The notes under the pieces are model-generated. The model was given only the letters and a program-made list of their open reading frames with translations, was not told the origin of the DNA and ran no database searches. The position numbers and the translations under genes were made by a program. Positions 15,894 to 22,471 of a DNA stretch of 39,492 bases are shown piece by piece; within the stretch, counting starts at the first letter, position 1, and every line of letters begins with the position of its first letter. Source of the DNA: CALGFI01 sp036374435 (GTDB lineage Bacteria; Actinomycetota; UBA4738; HRBIN12); the NCBI GenBank assembly GCA_036374435.1, contig DASUTU010000111.1, forward strand, positions 1-39,492. The letters run 5' to 3'.

Positions 15894-15921
15894 CGGCTGT
15901 CGACGTCAGCGTTGACAGCCG
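15894..15921. terminator. hairpin between convergent genes
   Basis: CGGCTGTC (15894-15901) pairs with GACAGCCG (15914-15921) across a 12-nt loop. It lies between the stop of the small membrane protein and the convergent gene ending at 15979. There is no T-run, so it is a plausible bidirectional but not classical terminator. Confidence 0.4.
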
Positions 15922-15978
15922 CGGAGAATCCCGGAAGGCGGGCAAACTGTGCCTTTCGTTGCGGAGCCTCCCTCCGAT

Positions 15979-16245
15979 TCAGTCCTCTCGGTTCTTCGGG
16001 GAGAGCGCTCTCCCGATCAGCGCTACCGCACCCGCCGCCAGTAGCGGGAACAGCGCCACCGTGAGCACCAGCGTCGTCAGCAACACGCCGACGTTGATCG
16101 AGTCCGAGTCGAAAGCCGACCACTTGATCCACGCGTAGACGTTGGCCGCTAGGTAGAACACCGGCACGATCAGGGCCGGCAGCAGGACGAACGCGGCCGT
16201 GACGACGATCCCGATGGCGAGCCCGATCGGCCTGTCGCCGCCCAC
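15979..16245 (-). CDS. small two-pass membrane protein
   Basis: The 88-residue protein has two hydrophobic segments, about residues 8-36 (IGLAIGIVVTAAFVLLPALI) and 52-80 (VGVLLTTLVLTVALFPLLAA), separated by a short soluble loop (KWSAFDSDSIN). There is no signal for export beyond the membrane segments and no known motif. The GTG start is 1 nt after the mmsA stop, so it is translated as the last gene of the dihydropyrimidinase-mmsA operon. It could be a transporter subunit or an unrelated passenger; I cannot tell. Confidence 0.7.
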   Translation of the reverse strand: MGGDRPIGLAIGIVVTAAFVLLPALIVPVFYLAANVYAWIKWSAFDSDSINVGVLLTTLVLTVALFPLLAAGAVALIGRALSPKNRED

Positions 16246-16246
16246 G

Positions 16247-17740
16247 TCAGTGGCCTCGCCCCTCGGGCTTGGAATGGTCGAGCTTCTCGGACAGCCACCA
16301 CCGCGTGGTGACCACCTTGGGCCGGGTGTAGAAGCGGACGCCGTCGGTTCCGGTGGCGTGCAGGTCGCCGAAGAACGAGTTCTTCCACCCGCAGAACGGG
16401 AAGAACGCCATCGGGGCCGCCACGCCGATGTTCACCCCGAGCATCCCGGCCTCGGCCCGGCGCTTGAACTCGCGGGCGTTCGCGCCGGACGTGGTGAAGA
16501 TCGACGCCGCGTTCCCGTAGGTGCTCGAGTTCATCACGTTCAGCGCCTCGTCGATGTCCGCCGCCCGCATGACCGAGAGCACCGGCCCGAACATCTCGTC
16601 CTTCCACAGCGACATGTCCGGCGTCACGCCGTCGAGCACGGTGGGTCCGAGGAAGAACCCGTCCGCCGGTCCGATGCCGCGGCCGTCGAACGCAACGTTC
16701 ACTTGCTCCTCGTGCTGCTCGATGTAGCCGATCAGCTCCTTGCGGCGCTCGTCGCGGATGATCGGGCCCATGTCGGTTTCGGGGTGCATCCCGTTGCCCA
16801 CCGTCAGGCGTTCGGCCTGCGCCGTGAGCTCCTGCACCAGTGCGTCGCCGACCGTCCCCACGCCGACGGCCACGCTGCCGGCCAGGCACCGCTGCCCGGC
16901 GTTGCCGAACGCCGAGGACAGGATGGCCGTGACGGTCTTGTCGAGCTCGGCGTCGTCCATGACCAAGAGGTGGTTCTTCGCGCCGCCGAGCGCCTGCACC
17001 CGTTTCCCGTGCGAGGCTGCGGTGGCGTAGATGTAGTTCGCCACCGCGACCGAACCCACCACCGACACGGCCGAGACGTCCGGGTGCGCCAGCAACGTGT
17101 CCACGGCGTCTTTCGCCCCGTGGACCAGGTTGAACACGCCCTCGGGCACGCCGGACTCGATCAGCAGCTCGGCAAGGCGAACCGCCGACAGCGGCGTGCG
17201 CTGCGACGGCTTGAGCACGAACGTGTTCCCCGACACGAGCGCGAGCGGGATCATCCAGAGCGGCACCATGTGGGGGAAGTTGAACGGCGTGATCCCGGCG
17301 CACACGCCGACCGGGAACCGGACGAGCTCCTCGTCGATGCCGTTGGCGATCTGGTCGAGGTTCGTGCCCATCAGCAGCGTCGGGGCGCCGCAGGCGAGCT
17401 CGACGACCTCGATGGCGCGGCGGACCTCGCCTTGGGACTCGGGCAGCGTCTTGCCGTTCTCCTTCGTGACGAGCTGCGCGAGCTCCTCGAAGTGGTCCTC
17501 GAGGATCGCCTTGAACTTGAACATCACCTGCGCCCGGTCGGGCACCGGCGTGTTCGCCCACGCCGGGAAGGCGTCTTTGGCGGCCTTTACCGCCCTGTTG
17601 ACCTCCTCCGTCGTGGAGTAGGGCAACATGGCGATGGTCTCCCCGGTGGCCGGGTCGTAGATCGGGTCGACCTCGTCGGAGCCGGGCTCCTCGAACCGTC
17701 CGGCGATCAGGCTCGGAACCGTGGACGCGCTCATCGTCAC
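16247..17740 (-). CDS. mmsA: methylmalonate-semialdehyde dehydrogenase (CoA-acylating)
   Basis: A 497-residue aldehyde dehydrogenase of the MmsA/ALDH6 type. Catalytic Cys lies in NAGQRCLAGS, and the NAD-binding and family-specific stretches GVCAGITPFNFPHMVPLWMIPLAL and GGAKNHLLVMDDA are clear. MmsA oxidises methylmalonate semialdehyde or malonate semialdehyde with CoA to propionyl-CoA or acetyl-CoA, in valine, thymine and inositol breakdown. The nominal GTG start overlaps the stop of the dihydropyrimidinase gene (GTGA); an ATG two codons later (17734) is equally possible. The pairing points to thymine/uracil catabolism. Confidence 0.95.
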   Translation of the reverse strand: MTMSASTVPSLIAGRFEEPGSDEVDPIYDPATGETIAMLPYSTTEEVNRAVKAAKDAFPAWANTPVPDRAQVMFKFKAILEDHFEELAQLVTKENGKTLPESQGEVRRAIEVVELACGAPTLLMGTNLDQIANGIDEELVRFPVGVCAGITPFNFPHMVPLWMIPLALVSGNTFVLKPSQRTPLSAVRLAELLIESGVPEGVFNLVHGAKDAVDTLLAHPDVSAVSVVGSVAVANYIYATAASHGKRVQALGGAKNHLLVMDDAELDKTVTAILSSAFGNAGQRCLAGSVAVGVGTVGDALVQELTAQAERLTVGNGMHPETDMGPIIRDERRKELIGYIEQHEEQVNVAFDGRGIGPADGFFLGPTVLDGVTPDMSLWKDEMFGPVLSVMRAADIDEALNVMNSSTYGNAASIFTTSGANAREFKRRAEAGMLGVNIGVAAPMAFFPFCGWKNSFFGDLHATGTDGVRFYTRPKVVTTRWWLSEKLDHSKPEGRGH

Positions 17741-19113
17741 ACCCCCATCCTGCTCCTGGCGACGAACTTCCCCTGCCCCTCGGTGCCGTGGAACTCACCG
17801 TTCTCGACGAGCACGTTGCCGCGCTGCATCACGACCTCGGGCAGGCCCTTCACCTTCATGCCCTCGAAACACGAGTAGTCCACGTTCATGTGGTGGGTCT
17901 CGGCCGAGATCACGCGCTCGTGGTTCGGGTGGAACACGACGATGTCCGCGTCCGACCCTGGGGAGATCGTTCCCTTGCGCGGGTACAGGCCGAACATCTT
18001 CGCCGGCGCCGTGGCCACGAGCTGCACGAACCGGTTCAGGCCGATCTTGCCGTCGTGCACGCCCTGGAAGATCAACGTGTACCGGTCCTCCACGCTCGGC
18101 AGGCCGTTCGGGATCTTCGAGAAGTCGCCCTTGCCGAGATCCTTCTGCCCGATGTAGTTGAACGGCGCGTGGTCGGTGGCGACGAGCTGGAGGTCGCCCT
18201 GGCGCAGCCCCGACCACAGCTCCTCCTGGTGGTCCTTCGGCCGGAGCGGGGGAGAACACACGAACTTGGCGCCTTCGAACCCCGGCCGGGCCATGTCGTC
18301 CTGCGACAGGTACAGGTACTGCGGACAGGTCTCCGCGTAGGCCGGGAGCCCGCGGTCGCGCGCCTCGCGCACGGCGTTCAGCGCGTCTCGCGAGGACAGG
18401 TGGACGATGTAGGCGGGGGTGCCGGCCAGCTCGGCCAGCGCAAACACGCGGTGCACGGCCTCGCCCTCCATGACGGCCGGCCGGGTCAGCCCGTGGTTGA
18501 TCGGGTCGGACTTGCCCGCGGCCACGTACTCCTTCACGAGCACGTCGATCGGCCCGCCGTTCTCCGCGTGCATCATGATCAGCGCGCCGCTGTTCGCCGC
18601 CCGCTGCATCGCCGTGAAGATCGATGCGTCGTCGAGCATGAACACGCCGGGGTAGGCCATGAACAGCTTGAACGAGGTCACGCCCTCGCCGACCAGCTCG
18701 TCCATCTCCTTCAGGACCTGGTCGTTGACCTCCTTGACGATCATGTGGAACCCGAAGTCGAGGAAGGACTTCTGCGCCTTCTCGTGCCACGTGTCGAGGC
18801 CCTTGCGGAGCCCCTCGCCGGTGCCCTGGAGCGCGAAGTCCACGATGGTCGTCGTGCCGCCGAACGCCGCGGCGCGCGTCCCGGTGGCGAAGTCGTCCGA
18901 ACAGAACGACCCCCCGAACGGGAGGTCGAAGTGGGTGTGCGGGTCCACCCCACCCGGCATCACGTAGCGGTCGGTGGCGTCGTAGACCTTGTCGGCCTCG
19001 ACCGACATCCCCGTCCCGATCGCCGCCACCTTCCCGTCTTCGATCACGACGTCGGCCTGCGTCGTCTCGGTGGCGGTGACGACGGTGCCGCCGCGGATCA
19101 ACGTCCTGGTCAT
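17737..19113 (-). CDS. hydA: dihydropyrimidinase / D-hydantoinase
   Basis: The 458-residue protein is a cyclic amidohydrolase. Metal ligands are visible in GGVDPHTHFDLP; the carboxylated lysine lies in TSFKLFMAYPG at about residue 150; further ligands are in MHAENG, VHLSSRDAL and ATDHAPF. It hydrolyses dihydrouracil or dihydrothymine to the N-carbamoyl-beta-amino acids. The ATG at 19113 follows AAGGGGG at 10 nt; an upstream open extension to 19419 overlaps the divergent DUF3291 gene and is rejected. Beta-ureidopropionase and the aminotransferase needed to join it to MmsA are not in the window. Confidence 0.94.
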   Translation of the reverse strand: MTRTLIRGGTVVTATETTQADVVIEDGKVAAIGTGMSVEADKVYDATDRYVMPGGVDPHTHFDLPFGGSFCSDDFATGTRAAAFGGTTTIVDFALQGTGEGLRKGLDTWHEKAQKSFLDFGFHMIVKEVNDQVLKEMDELVGEGVTSFKLFMAYPGVFMLDDASIFTAMQRAANSGALIMMHAENGGPIDVLVKEYVAAGKSDPINHGLTRPAVMEGEAVHRVFALAELAGTPAYIVHLSSRDALNAVREARDRGLPAYAETCPQYLYLSQDDMARPGFEGAKFVCSPPLRPKDHQEELWSGLRQGDLQLVATDHAPFNYIGQKDLGKGDFSKIPNGLPSVEDRYTLIFQGVHDGKIGLNRFVQLVATAPAKMFGLYPRKGTISPGSDADIVVFHPNHERVISAETHHMNVDYSCFEGMKVKGLPEVVMQRGNVLVENGEFHGTEGQGKFVARSRMGV

Positions 19114-19204
19114 GTTGGTTCGGCCCCCTTCGGAACGGTCGAGAAGGAGCATCATCCGACGGGGCCACCCGGAGCGGCAACCCGACCCACCCCGGAAGGG
19201 CCGA

Positions 19205-19210
19205 TATGCT
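19205..19210 (+). promoter_or_regulatory. -10 element (TATGCT) of a leaderless transcript
   Basis: TATGCT ends 6 nt before the ATG at 19217, and the six bases between are GCGGCG, so no ribosome-binding site is possible there. Confidence 0.5.
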
Positions 19211-19216
19211 GCGGCG

Positions 19217-19687
19217 ATGCCAGATCCCGGGTGGCACCTGGCCCAGCTCAACATCGCGACCCTGCGGGCGCCGCTGGACTCGCCGCAGCTCGCGGGGTTC
19301 GTGGAGGCGCTCGAGCCCGTGAACGCCCTGGCCGACGCCAGGCCCGGCTTCGTGTGGCGCCTGCAGGCCGAGGGTGGCGACGCCACCTCGATCCGGGCGT
19401 TCGACGACGACCGGATCATCGTGAACCTGACGGTGTGGGAGGGCGTCGAGGCCCTCGAGGCGTTCGTGTTCGCCGGGCGCCATCTCGACGTGCTCCGGCG
19501 CCGCCGCGAGTGGTTCCAGAAGATGGACCGGGCCTACCTGGTCCTGTGGTGGATCCCGGCGGGAACGATCCCCACGCTCGACGAGGCCGCCGAGCGACTG
19601 CACCTGCTTCGCGAGAGCGGACCGTCACCCGAGGCGTTCACGCTTCAGGAGCGGTTCCCCGCGCCGGGCGCGGCGATCGTCACCTGA
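19217..19687 (+). CDS. DUF3291 domain-containing protein
   Basis: The 156-residue product fits the DUF3291 family: it opens with WHLAQLNIATLRAPLDSPQLAGFVEALEPVNALADARPGFVWRLQ and contains VNLTVWEGVEALEAFVFAGRHLDVLRRRREWF. The fold is expected to be a dimeric alpha/beta barrel related to antibiotic monooxygenases; the function is unknown. Expression appears leaderless from TATGCT. It is divergent from the dihydropyrimidinase gene and overlaps the end of the convergent LLM gene by 8 nt. Confidence 0.85.
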   Translation: MPDPGWHLAQLNIATLRAPLDSPQLAGFVEALEPVNALADARPGFVWRLQAEGGDATSIRAFDDDRIIVNLTVWEGVEALEAFVFAGRHLDVLRRRREWFQKMDRAYLVLWWIPAGTIPTLDEAAERLHLLRESGPSPEAFTLQERFPAPGAAIVT

Positions 19688-20669
19688 ACGCCGGGATCAC
19701 GTCCTGCCCGAACCCGGAGATCACGCCGGCTACGTCGTCCACCATCGAATAGATGTTGAACTGGTGCACCCCGAGCCCCTCGAGCTCCTTCAGCTTGGCC
19801 CGGACCTGCTCCGGCGTCCCGATCACGCAGAAGCGGTCGACCACCTCGTCGGTGACGAACTCGGCGTGCTCGGCCCCGATCCGCCCGTGGTCCGAGTAGT
19901 CGTAATGCTCGCGAGCCGCGATGAAGTCGGTGAGCTCCTGCGGCAGCTCGCCGGTCTTGTACTTGTTCACCAGGTCCACCACGTGGTTCGAGACCAGCGC
20001 GGGGAACCACCGGACCTGGTCGCGGGCATGCGCGAGGTCGTCCGTGAGGTACGCGGGGGCCGCGCTCATGATCTGGATGTCCTCGAACCGGCGACCGGCC
20101 TCCTCGGCGCCCTCGCGCACGTACCTGAGCGACCACTCGACGATGTAGGGGTCGGCCAGCTGCATGATCAGCCCGTCGGCGACGCGGCCTGCGGCACGGA
20201 GCGCCTTCGGCCCGTACGCTGCGACCCACACCGGCAGCGTGCCGGTCGCCCACTTCAGCTGGGTGGCGGTGCCCCCGTAGTCGACCTCGCGGCCCTCGGC
20301 CAGGTCCTTGATCGTCCGGCAGGCCTCTTCCAGTCGCTCCACCGTCACCGGCGGCTTGCCGATGACGCGCCGGGCGCTGTCGCCGCGGCCGATGCCCATC
20401 ACCATCCGTCCACCCGAGATCTCGTTCAGGGTCGCCAGCACGCTCGCCGTGACCGTCACGTCGCGCGTGGCCGGGTTCGTGACGCAGGGACCGATCTTCA
20501 CGCGCTCCGTGTTCGTCGCAACGAGCGTGAACACGGGGTAGACCTCCTGCCACAGGACGTGGGAGTCCCAGGCCCAGATGTAGTCGAACCCCTGGTTCTC
20601 GGCCAGCCTGGCCCAGTCCACCACCCGCGACGCCGGCGGGTCGAGCATGAAGGTCACTCCGAAGTCCAT
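19680..20669 (-). CDS. LLM-class F420-dependent oxidoreductase (TIGR03842-like)
   Basis: The 329-residue product is a luciferase-like monooxygenase fold protein. MDFGVTFMLDPPASRVVDWARLAENQGFDYIWAWDSHVLWQEVYP and GRMVMGIGRGDSARRVIGKPP are characteristic of the TIGR03842 branch assigned as F420-binding. It probably reduces or oxidises an unsaturated or nitro-containing substrate with F420. The ATG has a strong Shine-Dalgarno sequence, AAAGGAGA, so this mRNA is leadered. Relatives often lie near hydantoinase genes, as here, which hints at a role in heterocycle degradation. Confidence 0.88.
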   Translation of the reverse strand: MDFGVTFMLDPPASRVVDWARLAENQGFDYIWAWDSHVLWQEVYPVFTLVATNTERVKIGPCVTNPATRDVTVTASVLATLNEISGGRMVMGIGRGDSARRVIGKPPVTVERLEEACRTIKDLAEGREVDYGGTATQLKWATGTLPVWVAAYGPKALRAAGRVADGLIMQLADPYIVEWSLRYVREGAEEAGRRFEDIQIMSAAPAYLTDDLAHARDQVRWFPALVSNHVVDLVNKYKTGELPQELTDFIAAREHYDYSDHGRIGAEHAEFVTDEVVDRFCVIGTPEQVRAKLKELEGLGVHQFNIYSMVDDVAGVISGFGQDVIPAFR

Positions 20670-20745
20670 CGCGTCTCCTTTCCGAAAGGCAGCAGTCTGC
20701 TCCACCCGGCGCCGGCGCGCCACCGAAGCCGGCCTTCGGATCGGA

Positions 20746-21156
20746 TCAGCGCTTCGGCCACCACCGCCAGCGCTCGACCTGCACGGCGATCGCCGGGCCG
20801 CGGGGCAGACGCTCGCGCTCCTGCGGATACCGCTCCACGATCAGGGCCAGGGCGCGATCCAGTTCGGGCCCCTCCTCGACGATCGAGGCACGGCCGTCCG
20901 CCCGAACCCACCACAGGCGCCGCCAGTCTTCGTCGTAGCGGTCCACGAGCAAGCTGACCCGCGGTTCGTTCCGAACGTTCTTCAGCCGTTGGAGGGCGCG
21001 ATCGCGTTTGGGTTTCTCGTCGATGATGAGCCACACCACATCCTCCTCGAGCGCGAACACCAGCGGTACCAGGTGCGGCGACCCGTCCGGCCGCACCGTC
21101 GCAAGCCGGGCCACCCTCGAATCCGCGAACCGCGCCCGCGCCTGACGTTCGTTCAT
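20746..21156 (-). CDS. PPOX-class F420-type oxidoreductase (TIGR03668-like)
   Basis: The 136-residue protein has the split-barrel flavin/F420-binding fold: FADSRVARLATVRPDGSPHLVPLVFAL, VSLLVDRYDEDWRRLWWVRADG and a basic C-terminus (VERWRWWPKR). This subfamily is assigned to F420-dependent reductases in Actinomycetota. The ATG at 21156 begins the conserved part; AAGGAGG is 12-13 nt upstream, a little far. A DosR-like sequence and hairpin lie about 130 nt upstream. Confidence 0.85.
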   Translation of the reverse strand: MNERQARARFADSRVARLATVRPDGSPHLVPLVFALEEDVVWLIIDEKPKRDRALQRLKNVRNEPRVSLLVDRYDEDWRRLWWVRADGRASIVEEGPELDRALALIVERYPQERERLPRGPAIAVQVERWRWWPKR

Positions 21157-21275
21157 CCCGCTCAGGGCCTCCTTCTCCCGGGGGGCTCCGCACGGCTCTC
21201 GCGCTCGCCCCCCTGACTCCGGACCCCTGCTCACCCCCGGGCCGGTCTTCGAGACTAGAGGGGCGGGCCGCGGAA

Positions 21276-21298
21276 GCGAAAGAGGGACTTTCGCCCCT
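21276..21298. promoter_or_regulatory. DosR/DevR-like box inside a perfect 7-bp hairpin
   Basis: GCGAAAG-AGGGA-CTTTCGC (21276-21294) is a perfect hairpin. Overlapping it, GGGACTTTCGCCCCT (21284-21298) fits the DosR core GGGACTnnnGnCCC. The site lies in the 264-nt divergent gap between the PPOX gene and the zinc-ribbon gene, about 120-130 nt from each start. No DosR regulator is in the window. Confidence 0.4.
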
Positions 21299-21420
21299 CG
21301 GATGGCACGCCCGACGGCCGGTTCTGGGGTAGGAGCGATCGACGACGATCGTTCCGTGACGGATCAGCGATCGGTCGAAGGTGCCGCCATGTGGGACCTG
21401 GACGTCGGGGTGGGGCTGCG

Positions 21421-21717
21421 ATGAAGCTGTTCCGGACGACGTGCCCCGTGTGCGACGAGGTCGAGGTCGCCTCCGACGCCATCTTGTTCTCCATCCTGGA
21501 GCCCGACGAGTGCCGGGGTGGCCCGCGCGGTGGCTACGGCTTCCTGTGTCCGAGCTGCGGGAACGGCGTCTGGAAAAGCGGCAGGGACCGTTCGGGGGTT
21601 TTCCTCCTGCTGATGGAGGCGGGGCTGGAGCCCATCCAGGACGTGGCCGAGCGGATCGTGCGTGACGTGCCGGCACCCCGGCCGTCCGGCCGTCGGGACC
21701 GTCGCCGGTTCCACTGA
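21421..21717 (+). CDS. small zinc-ribbon protein
   Basis: The 98-residue product has two CxxC knuckles, CPVCDE near residue 8 and CPSCGN near residue 43, spaced as in a zinc ribbon, and a basic Arg-rich C-terminus (PSGRRDRRRFH). It may bind nucleic acid or act in a metal-dependent complex; no family is recognised. The ATG is preceded by a G-rich stretch rather than a clean Shine-Dalgarno sequence. The last bases precede a pseudogene on the opposite strand. Confidence 0.65.
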   Translation: MKLFRTTCPVCDEVEVASDAILFSILEPDECRGGPRGGYGFLCPSCGNGVWKSGRDRSGVFLLLMEAGLEPIQDVAERIVRDVPAPRPSGRRDRRRFH

Positions 21718-21742
21718 TCGCGCGACGCTGTCGAGCCGACGG

Positions 21743-22222
21743 TCAGCTCGGCAGCCCGGAGCGCCGCATCGCCCCCCAGGTTGGCGGATTGCGCAGGATC
21801 GTCTGGATCGTCGCCCGGAATCGCTCCACGGCCAGGAGCTGGTGGAACCCGACGAACTCGAGCAGCCCCGCCGCGGGTTCAGCAGCATGGCCCGGTGTCG
21901 CCACAGGTTCGTCCCGCCGACCCGCTCGACGGCGTCGCGACGGAGCAAGCCGAACGCGCCGAAGATGATCATGAGGGCGCCGAGCCGCGTCCACCCGGCC
22001 CGTCCCGGGAAGAACGCCCGGGCGTATTCGACGATCTGGAGGCGCTCGATCCAGCGCCGTGGCATCCGGAGCTCCCCGGGACGACCCATCTCCATGACGG
22101 CCCCGTTCAGCGGCCGGATGGTCCCGCCGACGGCGATGACGGTGTCGTCCTCGATGAACAGCCGGGACGCCCGCGGGATGGCCTCCGCGTCCAACACCGA
22201 GTCCGAGTCCACCGGGCGATCA
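21743..22222 (-). pseudogene. degraded family 2 glycosyltransferase
   Basis: In one frame I read VDSDSVLDAEAI ... VIAVGGTIRPLNG ... FGAFGLLRRDAVERVGG, the D-x-D half of a GT2 enzyme of the poly-N-acetylglucosamine/cellulose synthase type. It then jumps straight to TNLWRHRAMLLNPRRG, which in intact relatives lies some 60-80 residues later, and a frame change near 21870 leads to LLEFVGFHQLLAVERF ... PTWGAMRRSGLPS, the usual C-terminus. So the N-terminal half is missing, at least two internal segments are deleted and one frame is shifted. It cannot make a functional enzyme. Confidence 0.65.
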
Positions 22223-22402
22223 AAGCGCGCCCCGCCCCTCGCCGAGCCCGGAGACGACCTCGACCTCGTGCCCGGCGTTCTCCAGGACGTGTTCGAGCAC
22301 CATCCGAACCGTCCAGTCGTCCTCGATGGCCAGGATCGAGCCCAACGTTCGTTGTTCCCGTCGGCGTGCGAGGTCGGCGATCGGCGCCGCTGGTTGGGCA
22401 TA
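22220..22402 (-). pseudogene. response-regulator receiver fragment
   Basis: In a frame different from the neighbouring glycosyltransferase relic I read LGSILAIEDDWTVRMVLEHV followed by LENAGHEVEVVSGLGEG and a TGA at 22220. This is the first 40 residues of a receiver domain (beta-1 with acidic DD pair, alpha-1, beta-2). The phospho-acceptor aspartate and the remaining two thirds are absent. A promoter-like sequence precedes it. Beyond the stop the glycosyltransferase fragment starts at once, so a deletion joined the two. Confidence 0.55.
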
Positions 22403-22427
22403 TCGGCAGGCGTTCGGGTCGGGTCAA
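22399..22427 (-). promoter_or_regulatory. promoter TTGACC-N17-GATATG in front of the receiver relic
   Basis: On the minus strand TTGACC (22422-22427) and GATATG (22399-22404) are separated by 17 nt, with a TG a few bases before the -10. It sits in the gap after the double-HD gene and reads into the receiver fragment. Confidence 0.4.
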
Positions 22428-22471
22428 GCCGCGATCGGCAGGCCGAGCCGACCGGGGCTCCCGATCGTGGG

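Noticed and set aside
19114..19419. 102-codon N-terminal extension of the dihydropyrimidinase
   Set aside because: The family starts at MTRTLIRGG; the extension overlaps a divergent gene and lies upstream of a fitting ATG with a ribosome-binding site.
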